Below are positions 25,156 to 35,527 of a stretch of 64,000 nucleotides of DNA, in pieces. The position numbers and the translations under genes were made by a program. The notes under the pieces were generated by a model that saw only the letters and a list, made by a program, of their open reading frames with translations, did not search any database and was not told where the DNA came from. The DNA is from Gardnerella greenwoodii 00703Dmash (GTDB taxonomy: Bacteria > Actinomycetota > Actinomycetes > Actinomycetales > Bifidobacteriaceae). Within the stretch, counting starts at the first letter, position 1. Each line of letters starts with the position of its first letter. The stretch is taken from positions 310,001-374,000 of the forward strand of contig NZ_ADEV01000009.1 in assembly GCF_000263635.1 (NCBI RefSeq), written 5' to 3'.

Positions 25156-26312
25156 AATGCCTCCTGTAATGCTTTTCGCATGCAATCAATTAAATCTTTA
25201 GGATCTTTAGAATTATCGTAATCTTCGGTCTTGTCAGAATCATTATTAGAAATATTTTCCGCGATTACTTCAGATTTTACTTCAGCTTCTTCTTTAGAAT
25301 TTCTGTACTCAAACGTCATAAGCTTTACTTGCTCTAAAGCTTGATACAAAAGCATTTCTTCGCCGCCAATCCCCAATCCGTATTGCCTCCACGCGCTAAG
25401 AAGCATGCTTGGTCGAGGATCGTACACTACGTCAAGCAGTGTTCCTAGGCTTTTTACGCGCCTATTTTTGCAGTATGCTTTTAGTGCTATTGCCAAGCCG
25501 TCTGCAACGTGCGCAGGAACGGTGCTTATTACAATATCTGCTTCTGCAATTGCGCGAATTGCGTCTAAGGAACTTAAAGATTGCAAAATGAGAGATTCGT
25601 CACATTTTAATATTTCTTCGCTAATTTTTGGAAACTCAATCCCTATAACCGATTCGTAATTTGCGTCGGTTTCATTGCTTTTCTTTTCACTACTTTCATT
25701 TTCGCTACTTTCTAAGCACGGCTCTATGCTTCTGCTATTTGGAGAATCAGCGCAATACGCGCGCAGAAGATTATTAAAACGCTCTACACCTTTTACGCTA
25801 CCGTCATTTTCAGTTCTAGCAATCACTTTAACCTGCTCAAGTTTTGAGGCTTGCGCGATTTCTATAAGTGCCGCCATTGCTGAAGATGCCGTGTTGCCGC
25901 TGCCAATAATAACAGCCTTTTTCACGCCGCTTATGCGCTCGTGCAAAGCCTGAATAAAAGCCATAATTATGCCGCTCACGTCCGTATTGCACAGTTCAAT
26001 TTGTGAAGGCGAGGCGGCTGCTGGATTGCTTGTAAAAATCGCTGTGTTTGCAACGTTAAGAGTTCTTGACCAGTAGTCGCAAGGAGTGCCGAGTTTCATT
26101 ACGGTTTTTTTAAGCGGCATTGTAAGGCTTAAGCCTTTCCAAGAATCGTCAAGATTAGATATAAAATCAGCTAGCTCAGCTTCGCTTACCTTTTCTTTGC
26201 TGTATTGCCAATTTGTAAGTCCTAAAGCTTTATAAGCAGCGTTGTGCAATACGGGAGATAGCGAGTGCGAAATAGGATCTCCTAAAACTGCACAACGATA
26301 TATTTTTGACAT
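25152..26312 (-). CDS. aroE: Shikimate dehydrogenase, long form
   Basis: The 386-residue protein would reduce 3-dehydroshikimate with NADPH in the aromatic pathway. Family motifs are DPISHSLSPVLHNAAY (shikimate-binding serines), LTMPLKK (catalytic Lys), TLNVANTAIF, CNTDVSGI (Asp), the nucleotide loop IIGSGNTASSAM, and GGEEMLLYQAL. It is over 100 residues longer than typical AroE, because of an insert rich in Ser, Glu and Asn (about 195-235) and a 45-residue acidic tail. The key residues are intact, so it is probably functional. An upstream GTG at 26318 is possible, but GGAG is better spaced for the ATG at 26312. It starts nine bases after priA and overlaps rapZ. Confidence 0.88.
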   Translation of the reverse strand: MSKIYRCAVLGDPISHSLSPVLHNAAYKALGLTNWQYSKEKVSEAELADFISNLDDSWKGLSLTMPLKKTVMKLGTPCDYWSRTLNVANTAIFTSNPAAASPSQIELCNTDVSGIIMAFIQALHERISGVKKAVIIGSGNTASSAMAALIEIAQASKLEQVKVIARTENDGSVKGVERFNNLLRAYCADSPNSRSIEPCLESSENESSEKKSNETDANYESVIGIEFPKISEEILKCDESLILQSLSSLDAIRAIAEADIVISTVPAHVADGLAIALKAYCKNRRVKSLGTLLDVVYDPRPSMLLSAWRQYGLGIGGEEMLLYQALEQVKLMTFEYRNSKEEAEVKSEVIAENISNNDSDKTEDYDNSKDPKDLIDCMRKALQEAL

Positions 26313-26321
26313 AATCACTCC

Positions 26322-28682
26322 TCAGTACGCTAATAAATCTTTTGGATCAACGCAAAAACGCAACTCTCCTGCAGCACGCTTTGCCACGTGATGCGCTACT
26401 TCCTTGTGTAATCGGTTCACTAATTCTTGTCTTAAATAAAGCGGAACTCTTACTACAGCTTTTACACGGTCGTCAAAATCGTCAAAATGCTGGTATCTGT
26501 CTGTAACAGGCGGATGCATTGGAACAATGCCTAATAATGGAGAAATTGTTGAAAAATCATCATTTTGACTAATTTCGCACCCAAGATTTTCCTTCATTGC
26601 CCCAATATTTTCAAGCGCACGCATAACAGCATCGCGCTCTCCCCACACGCATGCTGCAGTTACAAATGGCGGCAAAACAGCCTGTTTGCGCTCCGAAAGC
26701 TCGTTTAACGAAAGTTGCGTTGTGTCCCACAAAGTAAGCGCTCTAGACAAAATTGTGTACGTTTCACCAATTAAAAGCACACTTCCGCCGCTAGTTCTAG
26801 GAGCGCACAAGCTTGCAGCTTTCATCCAAGCGGTAAGAGTGTCAATTCTGGAATCAAGCCCCGACGCATACAAGCTCACCCAAGTGTCGAGTATTGCCAC
26901 AACGCCATACGAGCCGCTTTGCGCACCGTTTTGAGATTTAACGCGCGGCTCTGCGCCGGAAGTTGCCACAACAATTACAGGCTTTTTATCTATGCTATGA
27001 ATAATTCCGTTCGGCTGATGCGGAGAAGAAAGCAAAATAGGCACGTTTCTAAACAATTTTGACACTTCTTGCGCAATACCTGCAGCACCGACGCGTATAG
27101 CACGCAGATTAGTGTTTCCGCAATTAGCACAAGACCAATTGACTGCGCTTGCTCCACACCATAAGCATCGAAGGGATTTAATCCCAGCACTAATATCCAA
27201 AGGTCCAGTGCAACGCCTGCAACGCGCTTGGTGAAGGCAAGAAGAGCACATTGCAGACTGAGTAACGCCATCTTGAGCAATAGAAAGCAGCACAGGATTT
27301 CCGTCTGCAAGAGCCTCGTTTATTGCTCTTACAGCGGTATGCGGTATTCTAGCGCCAATGCTTGGGTCAGCAAGTTTCGACAAAGTTTCTCGATTAAGCC
27401 AGCGAACCCACGGAACTATTTTTTCGCGCAATTCTTTGCGCACTGTTACAGGAACGCTACTTCCACTTATATCTTTTGCAACTTGCGTATTGGAAGAATA
27501 CGAATCTACTTCGCTTTGACTTAACGCGCTTCTAGAATATGCCATTGCTACAAAAACGCCACCATGCTTTTTTGCGCGAAGTCTCATAACGCCACGAGCT
27601 TGAGCGTAAGGCATCATTCCGTCTGCATACTGGTATGCGGTATCTTCAACAATAGCGAATAAAGCATCCCCCTCAACCGGAGCATACATTGCAGCGCGCG
27701 TTCCAAGCACGCAAGGAACTATTCCGGAAGCTACTGCACGCCAAGCTCTATAACGGTCAGCCGGAGCATCCGCCGCGCAAAGACGCGCAACATCTCCATC
27801 GAAACCGCCTGCAGAAAAACCACGGTGATTTTCACTAACGCGCTTATACGGTTTTAATCCGTAAGCCATAAGCGCGCGCATAACGTCATTTACTTCCCTA
27901 AGCGTTGGCAAAACAGCAACAGCCTGCTTTCCTTGACTTACAGCCGTTACAATCATCCAAGCTAAATCTTGAGCCATTCTTAAAGAGCCTGCAGGTGCAT
28001 CAACTACAAAAGATTTAGCATTATTATTTTCGATTTTTTCGCCGTCAAAATCCGCGTTACTAGCTTTTTTAACTAAAGCATCATGCAAAATATCCGCATT
28101 TTCGTAAGATTCAATCATTCTATCGAAAGTAGCGATAGAAGAATCAGTTTCATTAGCTTCATTAGATTTATAAGTTTTATTACTGCTTTCCAAAAGCTTT
28201 TTAAGATTTATGCACCAATCTTTTCTGCGATGCAAACGTATGCTATCAAAAACTTCCTCATGCTCAACTCTTGCAACTCTTTGAGGCACAGCAAGACGAA
28301 GAATATTAGCTATAGTTCCACCATAAGCTTTTGCAATAGCGTCAATATCTTCTCGCAAAGACTTAGAAATCAGCACATCTGAAGGAAACACACGCTCTAA
28401 AAATCGCAAAGCAGAAGAAGGAGTATCGCTATTAGAAGAACGAGACCAAATAACGCCTGTAAGCCTTTGCGCACCAAAACGTACGCGCACGAAAGCTCCC
28501 GGCTGAGCCGCATCATCTTGATCCTTGGATACTAAATAGTCAAAAGTACGACCTAAATGTGAAGCTTGAACATCTAACATTACGTGAGCAATAGCACAAT
28601 CGTCTGCAGGAACGCGCGAAACAGCATTACGCTTGCGTTTAGTTTTACGCGCGAATCCGTCTAACGAAGGTTGCTCTGCCAT
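26322..28682 (-). CDS. priA: Primosomal protein N' (PriA), helicase motifs degenerate
   Basis: The 786-residue replication-restart protein keeps the N-terminal DNA-binding fold (about 30-130) and the eight-Cys zinc region, CSSCLHQARCRRC...CLWCG...CANCG (about 470-520). The Walker A site is replaced by DAPAGSLRMAQ with no Lys, and the DEAH box by VEDTAYQY, so ATP-driven unwinding is unlikely. Loss of these motifs is known for actinobacterial PriA, so this is a lineage trait and not local decay. It follows metK and precedes aroE in the same direction. Confidence 0.88.
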   Translation of the reverse strand: MAEQPSLDGFARKTKRKRNAVSRVPADDCAIAHVMLDVQASHLGRTFDYLVSKDQDDAAQPGAFVRVRFGAQRLTGVIWSRSSNSDTPSSALRFLERVFPSDVLISKSLREDIDAIAKAYGGTIANILRLAVPQRVARVEHEEVFDSIRLHRRKDWCINLKKLLESSNKTYKSNEANETDSSIATFDRMIESYENADILHDALVKKASNADFDGEKIENNNAKSFVVDAPAGSLRMAQDLAWMIVTAVSQGKQAVAVLPTLREVNDVMRALMAYGLKPYKRVSENHRGFSAGGFDGDVARLCAADAPADRYRAWRAVASGIVPCVLGTRAAMYAPVEGDALFAIVEDTAYQYADGMMPYAQARGVMRLRAKKHGGVFVAMAYSRSALSQSEVDSYSSNTQVAKDISGSSVPVTVRKELREKIVPWVRWLNRETLSKLADPSIGARIPHTAVRAINEALADGNPVLLSIAQDGVTQSAMCSSCLHQARCRRCTGPLDISAGIKSLRCLWCGASAVNWSCANCGNTNLRAIRVGAAGIAQEVSKLFRNVPILLSSPHQPNGIIHSIDKKPVIVVATSGAEPRVKSQNGAQSGSYGVVAILDTWVSLYASGLDSRIDTLTAWMKAASLCAPRTSGGSVLLIGETYTILSRALTLWDTTQLSLNELSERKQAVLPPFVTAACVWGERDAVMRALENIGAMKENLGCEISQNDDFSTISPLLGIVPMHPPVTDRYQHFDDFDDRVKAVVRVPLYLRQELVNRLHKEVAHHVAKRAAGELRFCVDPKDLLAY

Positions 28683-28747
28683 TTTAGCTTCTACTTTTAG
28701 CTCGTACTTTTAGCTTTTAGATTCTAAATTAGATTCTACTTAAGATT

Positions 28748-29968
28748 CTACTTAAGATTTAATGCGGCTAGAAGCTGATCAGTTCTATTCGTTTCTTCCC
28801 AAGGGAACTTAACATCTGTGCGACCAAAGTGGCCATAAGCCGCGGTTTTAGCGTAAATTGGGCGAAGCAAATTAAGCTCGTCAATAATTGCAGCCGGGCG
28901 CAAATCGAATACTTCACGAACAGCGCGAGCAATATCAGCACGCGTAATACCGTCAGCTTCAGTACCAAAAGTCTCAACGTTTACGCTTACAGGATCCGCA
29001 ATACCAATAGCGTAAGCAACCTGCACTTCTGCCCTATGAGCAAGACCAGCTGCAACAATATTCTTAGCAACCCAACGCGCTGCATAAGCTGCGGAACGAT
29101 CAACTTTACTTGGATCTTTTCCAGAAAAAGCTCCGCCGCCATGATGCGCCGCACCACCGTAAGTGTCAACAATAATTTTTCGACCAGTCAAACCAGAATC
29201 TGCAGCAGGACCGCCCAAAACAAAAGAGCCAGTAGGATTCACAAGCATACGGTATGAATCGTGCGCAACTTTTTGAGCAAGAACTTCGTCCAACACAGGC
29301 TTAACAACATGCTCAACAAGCTGTAACTTAAGCCAATCGCTGGAAACTTCAGAATCGTGCTGCGTGGAAATTAAAACAGTATCCAAACGTTTAGGCGTAC
29401 CTTTGGAATCGTACTCAATAGTAACCTGAGTTTTCCCATCTGGACGCAAATGCGCAACGATACCATCTTTTCGAACTTTAGAAAGCCTTTGTGCTAAACG
29501 GTGAGCAAGATAAATTGGAAGCGGCATTAAAGTGTCAGTTTCGTCACTTGCGTAGCCAAACATAACACCTTGATCTCCAGCACCTTGAGCAGCATAACGC
29601 TCCTCGCGAGAAGCAGCACTTTCGCTCTTTGCATCCAAACGAGTAACACCTTGATTGATTTCATCACTCTGCTCGGTTAAAGAAACCATAACTCCGCAAG
29701 AATCAGCGTCAAGACCAATAGTGGAACTCGTATACCCAACATTACGAACCACAGAGCGCAAAATTCCTGGAATATCGCTATAAACTTCGCCTCTAACTTC
29801 ACCAAACACCACAAATTGGCCTACAGAAGCGCAAACTTCTACGGCAACGTGAGCGTGAGGATCTTGACGAAGCATATCGTCCAAAATAGCGTCAGCAATC
29901 TGATCGCACAACTTATCCGGATGACCTTCAGTAACAGATTCTGCAGAAATTAACTTAATTTCTTCCAC
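28748..29968 (-). CDS. metK: S-adenosylmethionine synthetase
   Basis: The roughly 406-residue enzyme makes SAM from methionine and ATP. Motifs are [21 protein letters not shown] (start), [12 protein letters not shown] (methionine-binding hexapeptide region) and [16 protein letters not shown] (P-loop-like GGGAFSGKD). The longer frame to 30028 runs into a terminator hairpin. The GTG at 29968, with GGAGG five bases upstream, gives the standard start [11 protein letters not shown]. It is preceded by rpoZ and followed by priA. Short TTCTACTTAAGA repeats surround the stop. Confidence 0.96.
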   Translation of the reverse strand: MEEIKLISAESVTEGHPDKLCDQIADAILDDMLRQDPHAHVAVEVCASVGQFVVFGEVRGEVYSDIPGILRSVVRNVGYTSSTIGLDADSCGVMVSLTEQSDEINQGVTRLDAKSESAASREERYAAQGAGDQGVMFGYASDETDTLMPLPIYLAHRLAQRLSKVRKDGIVAHLRPDGKTQVTIEYDSKGTPKRLDTVLISTQHDSEVSSDWLKLQLVEHVVKPVLDEVLAQKVAHDSYRMLVNPTGSFVLGGPAADSGLTGRKIIVDTYGGAAHHGGGAFSGKDPSKVDRSAAYAARWVAKNIVAAGLAHRAEVQVAYAIGIADPVSVNVETFGTEADGITRADIARAVREVFDLRPAAIIDELNLLRPIYAKTAAYGHFGRTDVKFPWEETNRTDQLLAALNLK

Positions 29969-29999
29969 AATCCCCTCCAATACAAATACTCGTAAAGTG

Positions 30000-30048
30000 A
30001 AAAACGCAGCCGCACATCCGAGTTTCAAGCACAGATGATACGACTGCG
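30000..30048 (-). terminator. Terminator-like hairpin before metK
   Basis: On the minus strand CGCAGTCG pairs with CGGCTGCG (8 bp), and the inner CATCTG pairs with CGGATG. A run of five T follows directly. It would end transcripts from rpoZ. It lies only about 30 bases before the metK start. Confidence 0.75.
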
Positions 30049-30077
30049 ATTATGCGCATAAAAAGACGCTAAAGCAA
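30049..30077 (-). promoter_or_regulatory. Candidate metK promoter abutting the terminator
   Basis: TTGCTT (30072-30077), a 17-bp spacer and CATAAT (30049-30054) read on the minus strand. Transcription would start near 30042, inside the left arm of the terminator hairpin. Confidence 0.5.
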
Positions 30078-30112
30078 TAAGTATAAGCTTTATCACTTAA
30101 CTAATAAATAAA

Positions 30113-30397
30113 TTAATTGCCTTCGCTTAAATCGTCTTCACCAAGCGTCTCTTCAAGCAAGCCTCTATTAATCTCACGGAAAGCAATAGACAAAGGTTTT
30201 TCTTGATTTTTATACTCAACTAGTGGGCCAACATTTTGAAGCAAACCTTCGTTAAGCTGCGTGAAATAAGAATTAATTTGACGTGCTCGTTTTGCAGCAA
30301 ATAAGGCAAGCGCATACTTGGAATCCGCATGTTGCATAAGATCATCAATTGGTGGATTCGCAAGACCCGTAGGTGTTGGCTGAGTGCCTAATGCCAT
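30113..30397 (-). CDS. rpoZ: RNA polymerase omega subunit
   Basis: The 94-residue subunit stabilises the beta-prime subunit of RNA polymerase. The segment [27 protein letters not shown] is the conserved omega core. A TTG four codons upstream is possible, but the ATG at 30397 has GGAG at the right distance. It lies between gmk and metK, as in many actinobacteria. Confidence 0.95.
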   Translation of the reverse strand: MALGTQPTPTGLANPPIDDLMQHADSKYALALFAAKRARQINSYFTQLNEGLLQNVGPLVEYKNQEKPLSIAFREINRGLLEETLGEDDLSEGN

Positions 30398-30513
30398 AAT
30401 ATTCTCCAAATTCTATGGTGCCACAATAGTTCCAAAACGCCTATTATAGGCTATAGATTGGATATTGCGGTAAGTTCTATTTATAACTTCTTTATGAACT
30501 ATTTATAAGCTAT

Positions 30514-31131
30514 TTATAGCTCGTATTCGCGAGCAATAACGTTCCAAAGTTCGTCCGCCGCTCGCTCAGCATTGTCGTTTACAATAACAACATCAAACTC
30601 GCTGGCTGCAGCAATCTCAACCTTTGCGGTTTCCAAACGTTTTGCCTGCTGCTCAGGGGTTTCAGTGCCTCTGCCAATAAGACGGCGCTTAAGCTCTTCA
30701 AAACTTGGAGGCGCAATAAACACGTACACAACTTCCAAACCAAGCCTAGACGCCTCTTGCTTTACTCGCCTAGCGCCTTGCAAATCAATTTCCAGCAAAG
30801 TTGGAATATCCTGCTCAAGATGTTCCAAAACAGGCTGCAGCAAAGTGCCGTAGTGTGCCATGCCGTGAACAAGAGCAGTTTCTAAAAATTCTCCATTGCG
30901 TTTACGCCGCTCAAACTCTTCCTCATCTAAGAACCAGTATTGAATCCCGTTAAACTCACCCGGTCTAGGCGCGCGCGTAGTTGCAGAAACAGACAACCAA
31001 ATATGAGGATGCTTTTCACGAAGTACGCCTTCTACCGTACCTTTACCGGCTGCAGTAGGACCAGTTAATACGATTAGGCGACGCTTAGTCTGTGAAGACT
31101 CAGAAGCAGCCGAATCATCTTTGGTAGACAT
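30514..31131 (-). CDS. gmk: Guanylate kinase
   Basis: The roughly 205-residue enzyme phosphorylates GMP to GDP. The P-loop is VLTGPTAAGKGTVEG, the GMP-binding segment is SVSATTRAPRPGEFNGIQYWFLDEEEF, and the lid region is IGRGTETPEQQAKRLETAKVE. Two ATGs lie close together (31137 and 31131). AGAGG is eight bases from the latter, which is preferred. Actinobacteria often have mihF between pyrF and gmk; here the gap is only about 16 bases and no mihF is present at this spot. Confidence 0.95.
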   Translation of the reverse strand: MSTKDDSAASESSQTKRRLIVLTGPTAAGKGTVEGVLREKHPHIWLSVSATTRAPRPGEFNGIQYWFLDEEEFERRKRNGEFLETALVHGMAHYGTLLQPVLEHLEQDIPTLLEIDLQGARRVKQEASRLGLEVVYVFIAPPSFEELKRRLIGRGTETPEQQAKRLETAKVEIAAASEFDVVIVNDNAERAADELWNVIAREYEL

Positions 31132-31147
31132 TTCCATCACCTCTCAA

Positions 31148-32059
31148 TTACGCACGTTCGTCTGAATCAATAAGAGCCTGACGAATATCCCACGCTATTC
31201 GCTCTGTTGCGGCAGACAGTTCGCCAATACTTGGCCCATGAGACGCAATAGAGCGAGAAACAGTTACCAACACATTACCATGCGTACCGGCAAAAACACG
31301 CTTTAAGTCGTTAGCTTCAGCACCCTGCCAGCCGTAGCCTGGGGAAAGAATTGGGCCGGTAAAGCTCGCTACGTCAATTCCGCCGCCATTCATCCAGTCG
31401 CCAATAGTAGCGCCAACAATTAAGCCGACTGAGCCCAAGCCCTTAGTTTTATTGTTAAAACTTTGAGCTGTTTGAGCAATTCCGTGAGCTACTGTAGTTC
31501 CGCGGTAAGTTCCACTTTGGCGGATTGCAGTTTGCAAGCTTGCGCCTTCGCGGTTAGAAGTTAGCGACGCAATAAAAACGCCGCGACCATTATTAAGCGC
31601 TTCGTTAATTAATCCGCCCATTGAGCTAGCACCGTAATACGGAAGAAGCGTAATAGCGTCAGCAAGAAGAGGAGCACCCGGCTTAAAATATGCGTCCGCA
31701 AGCGCAGAAATCGTAGTAGACAATCCACCATGGCCACTGTCAACAATCGTAATAACGTCCATTTGACGAGCCGCGTAAAGCACACGTTCAAGCGCTGCGA
31801 AACCTTTAGAACCGTAGCGCTCAAACATGCTGGACTGGAATTTTACTGCCGCTGCCCTGCCGTTCATAGCCTGAAGCATGCGCATTGAAAACAGCTCAGC
31901 TCCGAGAGCATCCATGTTGTATCCCCAATTAAGCAACATTTTGCGATGAGGATCAATACCAACGCATAGCGGACCATACTTGGCCATAGCGTTCTTCAAG
32001 CGCAAGCCAAAATCGGATCGCTGCGCTTGTAATTCTTGATCACGAATGCTCTCGGTCAT
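31148..32059 (-). CDS. Orotidine-5'-phosphate decarboxylase paralogue lacking catalytic residues
   Basis: The 303-residue barrel protein aligns along its length with the type 2 PyrF encoded at 44918-45961. It keeps CVGIDPH, AVKFQ (Lys73), the PGYGWQGAE loop and a VSRSI phosphate-binding Arg region. The catalytic D-x-K-x-x-D core reads DSGHGG here (Asp107, Gly109, Gly112), so both the catalytic Lys and the second Asp are gone. Decarboxylation of OMP is therefore unlikely. The position between carB and gmk is where actinobacteria usually keep pyrF. It may bind a nucleotide and act as a regulator or scaffold, or may have a new reaction; this is inference. The start ATG is 18 bases after carB. 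Confidence 0.82.
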   Translation of the reverse strand: MTESIRDQELQAQRSDFGLRLKNAMAKYGPLCVGIDPHRKMLLNWGYNMDALGAELFSMRMLQAMNGRAAAVKFQSSMFERYGSKGFAALERVLYAARQMDVITIVDSGHGGLSTTISALADAYFKPGAPLLADAITLLPYYGASSMGGLINEALNNGRGVFIASLTSNREGASLQTAIRQSGTYRGTTVAHGIAQTAQSFNNKTKGLGSVGLIVGATIGDWMNGGGIDVASFTGPILSPGYGWQGAEANDLKRVFAGTHGNVLVTVSRSIASHGPSIGELSAATERIAWDIRQALIDSDERA

Positions 32060-32077
32060 GTATTAAGCCCGACTTTC

Positions 32078-35000
32078 TTAACTTTCTGCCTGTTCAATTG
32101 CAAACAGTTGTTGAGCATGCTCTTGAATGCTCATCACCTGATAATCGTTGTTCTTAACAGCCTCAATAGCCATTAATACTGGCGCAAATTCGGTAATAGT
32201 TGTGAATTGCGGAAGATCTGCTGCAACAGCTGCTGCGCGAATAGCGTAGCCGTCCGTGCGAGACCCTCTTGAATTCGGTGTATTGAGTACCATGTCAATC
32301 TTACCATTCTCGATAAGCTCCACAACATTTTTGCCGATTCTTTCGTGAGCATTCCTTCCATTTGACACATCTTTCGCCGTGTCGCCTTGACTAGAAAGCT
32401 TGTCTACGATTACAGAATCAATGCCGTAGCGTCGAAGCACAGAAGCAGTACCTTCCGTAGCCCAAATAGTAAAACCAAGTTCTACTAAGCGCACTGCAAG
32501 AAGCGGAAGCTGACGCTTATCAGCATCGCTTACAGACACAAACACGTTGCCACTGGTTGGCAAACCGCCCTTGTATGCTGCAAGCTGACTCTTAGCAAAA
32601 GCGTGAGGGAAGTCACGGTCGAAGCCCATAACTTCGCCAGTAGAACGCATCTCTGGGCCGAGCAAAATATCAACCGTGCGACCAACAGGAGTGCGGAAAC
32701 GCTTAAACGGAAGCACGGAAGCTTTAATAGCAACCTGCTGACCTGGGTGAATATCACCACCGTCTCCCTTTGGAAGAAGAAGACCGCGCTTACGCTGCTG
32801 GGCGATTGTTTCACCGGCCATAATTCGAGCAGCAGCTTTAGCAAGAGCAACGCCAGTAGCTTTAGAAGCAAACGGAACAGTACGAGAAGCTCGAGGATTT
32901 GCCTCGATTACGTACAAAGTGTTTGCCATAAAAGCATACTGAACGTTAATAAGACCACGAACAGAGCAGCCGCGAGCAATCGAAAGCGTACCTTCGCGAA
33001 GGCGACGAATCTGATCGTCCGAAAGAGTGCTAGGAGGAAGAGTGCAAGCAGCGTCACCAGAGTGCACGCCAGCCTCCTCAACATGCTCCATAATGCCACC
33101 AATATAAAGCTCGTTGCCGTCGTAAAGCGCGTCAACGTCGATTTCAATAGCGTCTTGCAGGAACTTATCAATCAAAAGCGGCGAAGGCAAACGGCCAGAA
33201 ACAACCGTGTCTGCACGAGCCTCATCCAAAGCGCGATCAACATACTTTGCAAGCTGAGCATCGTCGTACACGATTTCCATGCCACGACCGCCAAGCACGT
33301 AGCTTGGGCGCACAAGAACCGGGTAGCCGATTGCGTGAGCCGCATCTTTTGCTTCCTCAAGACTTAAAGCTGTGCCGTAGCGAGGAGCATTCATGCCTTC
33401 TTGACGAAGAACCTCACCAAAAAGCTCACGGTTTTCCGCCAAATCAATAGCCTCAGGAGTTGTTCCCAAAATTGGAACTCCTGCAGCTTTAAGACGAGCA
33501 GCAAGCGAAAGCGGCGTTTGACCACCAAGCTGCACAATCACACCCTTAACAGGACCAAGCTTCTTTTCTGCTTCGTAAATTTCAAGCACATCTTCGAAAG
33601 TAAGCGGCTCAAAGTAAAGGCGGTCAGACATATCGTAATCTGTAGAAACTGTTTCAGGATTGCAATTAACCATAATGGTGTCGTAATCCTTGCCCAATTC
33701 CTGAACAGCGTGAACGCAAGTGTAATCAAACTCAATACCCTGACCAATTCGGTTCGGGCCAGAGCCAAGGATAATAACAGCTTCGCGATCACGCTTCTTC
33801 AACTCGCTTTCGTCAGCGTAGCAAGAATAGTAGTACGGAGTTGCCGCGTCGAACTCGGCTGCGCAAGTATCAACCGTCTTATAAACAGGGCGCAAACCGT
33901 AAGCCCAACGAAGCTCACGAACCATGTTTTCGCCCTCGTCGCCAAGATTACGCAAATGCGCAATTTGAACGTCCGAAAGGCCAGCAAGCTTAGCGCGCTT
34001 CAAAACTTTAGGAGTTAAAGTTTCAGCTTCACGAACTGCGAGCGCAGTTTCGTTAATTTGAGCCAGCTGCTCAACAAACCAAGGGTCGATTTTTGTTGCG
34101 GCAAAAATCTGCTCCGGCGTTGCCCCGCCCCAAAGCGCGCGCTGAATTTGCAAGTAGCGATGCTCTGTTGGAGTGTGCATTGCTTCAAGAAGCCTGAGTA
34201 CTTCTTCCTTGCTTGGACGCTCGCCATCCCAGCTAAAGCACGCGTGACGCTTGTCGATTGAGCGCATTGCTTTTCCAAGGGACTCCTGGAAGTTTCCAGC
34301 CAAAGCCATTGCTTCGCCAACAGACTTCATGGAAGTTGTAAGCGTGGTGTCTGCTCCTGGGAACTTTTCGAAAGCAAAACGCGGAATCTTCGTTACAACG
34401 TAGTCGATTGTTGGCTCGAAGCTTGCAGGAGTTGAACGCGTAATATCGTTTTGAATTTCGTCCAAAGTGTAGCCGAGAGCAAGTTTCGTTGCGATTTTTG
34501 CGATTGGGAAGCCGGTTGCTTTAGATGCGAGCGCGGAAGAGCGAGATACGCGCGGGTTCATTTCGATTACGATAATGCGACCGGTTTGAGGGTTGATTGC
34601 GAACTGAATATTGCAGCCGCCTGTGTCAACGCCTACGCCTCGAATAATAGCGATACCAATATCGCGCATCTTCTGGTATTCGCGGTCTGTAAGAGTAAAG
34701 CATGGAGCTACTGTAATCGAGTCGCCGGTGTGAACGCCTACAGGATCTACGTTTTCGATTGGGCAAACAACTACGACGTTATCTTTTGCGTCGCGCATAA
34801 GCTCAAGCTCAAACTCCTTCCAACCTTCAATGCCTTCTTCAATAAGCACTTCGTCTGTTGGAGAATAGTGAATGCCTGCTCCTGCAATTCGGTGAAGCTC
34901 TTCTTCGTTATGAGCAATACCAGAGCCGAGTCCGCCCATTGTAAAGCTTGGGCGTACTACTACCGGGTATCCTAAAGTTTCAACAATTTTGTCTACTTCT

Positions 35001-35458
35001 TCGATTGAGTGAGCAATAAAGGATTTTGCGCTTTCCGCTCCAGCTTTTTCAACGACTTTTTTGAAAAGCTCACGGTCTTCGCCGCGGTCGATTGCTTCCA
35101 AAGAAGCACCAATAAGCTCAACATTGTATTTTTCGAGGATTCCTGCACGACCCAAATCCATTGCAGCGTTAAGCGCAGTTTGACCACCAAGCGTTGGAAG
35201 AAGCGCATCCGGACGCTCCTTTGCAATAATTCGCTCCAAAATCGAAGTGTCAATTGGCTCAATATAAGTTGCGTCAGCAAGCTCCGGGTCGGTCATAATC
35301 GTAGCCGGGTTGGAATTAACCAAAATTACGCGAATGCCTTCTTCGCGAAGAACTCGGCAAGCTTGCGTTCCAGAATAATCAAATTCCGCAGCCTGACCAA
35401 TAACAATCGGGCCGGAACCAATTACCATAACCGATTTAATATCAGTACGTTTTGGCAT
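32078..35458 (-). CDS. carB: Carbamoyl-phosphate synthase large subunit
   Basis: The 1,126-residue protein makes carbamoyl phosphate for pyrimidines and arginine from glutamine-derived ammonia, bicarbonate and two ATP. Two homologous ATP-grasp halves are clear: [21 protein letters not shown] at the start and [20 protein letters not shown] near 565, with [20 protein letters not shown] and [20 protein letters not shown] in the two active sites. The C-terminal MGS-like allosteric domain (about 970-1110) includes [14 protein letters not shown] and [14 protein letters not shown]. Length is normal. It starts 51 bases after carA. Confidence 0.97.
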   Translation of the reverse strand: MPKRTDIKSVMVIGSGPIVIGQAAEFDYSGTQACRVLREEGIRVILVNSNPATIMTDPELADATYIEPIDTSILERIIAKERPDALLPTLGGQTALNAAMDLGRAGILEKYNVELIGASLEAIDRGEDRELFKKVVEKAGAESAKSFIAHSIEEVDKIVETLGYPVVVRPSFTMGGLGSGIAHNEEELHRIAGAGIHYSPTDEVLIEEGIEGWKEFELELMRDAKDNVVVVCPIENVDPVGVHTGDSITVAPCFTLTDREYQKMRDIGIAIIRGVGVDTGGCNIQFAINPQTGRIIVIEMNPRVSRSSALASKATGFPIAKIATKLALGYTLDEIQNDITRSTPASFEPTIDYVVTKIPRFAFEKFPGADTTLTTSMKSVGEAMALAGNFQESLGKAMRSIDKRHACFSWDGERPSKEEVLRLLEAMHTPTEHRYLQIQRALWGGATPEQIFAATKIDPWFVEQLAQINETALAVREAETLTPKVLKRAKLAGLSDVQIAHLRNLGDEGENMVRELRWAYGLRPVYKTVDTCAAEFDAATPYYYSCYADESELKKRDREAVIILGSGPNRIGQGIEFDYTCVHAVQELGKDYDTIMVNCNPETVSTDYDMSDRLYFEPLTFEDVLEIYEAEKKLGPVKGVIVQLGGQTPLSLAARLKAAGVPILGTTPEAIDLAENRELFGEVLRQEGMNAPRYGTALSLEEAKDAAHAIGYPVLVRPSYVLGGRGMEIVYDDAQLAKYVDRALDEARADTVVSGRLPSPLLIDKFLQDAIEIDVDALYDGNELYIGGIMEHVEEAGVHSGDAACTLPPSTLSDDQIRRLREGTLSIARGCSVRGLINVQYAFMANTLYVIEANPRASRTVPFASKATGVALAKAAARIMAGETIAQQRKRGLLLPKGDGGDIHPGQQVAIKASVLPFKRFRTPVGRTVDILLGPEMRSTGEVMGFDRDFPHAFAKSQLAAYKGGLPTSGNVFVSVSDADKRQLPLLAVRLVELGFTIWATEGTASVLRRYGIDSVIVDKLSSQGDTAKDVSNGRNAHERIGKNVVELIENGKIDMVLNTPNSRGSRTDGYAIRAAAVAADLPQFTTITEFAPVLMAIEAVKNNDYQVMSIQEHAQQLFAIEQAES

Positions 35459-35493
35459 AGTAAACTTCTCTTTCCGTAAATCTTAAAATCTTA

Positions 35494-35527
35494 CTTGCTT
35501 TTTCGAGTATTACTTGCTTTTTCGAGC
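35494..35527. repeat. Direct duplication of the carA 3' end
   Basis: ATTACTTGCTTTTTCGAG occurs once as the last codons and stop of carA and once nearly exactly just downstream (TCTTACTTGCTTTTTCGAG). Confidence 0.8.
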
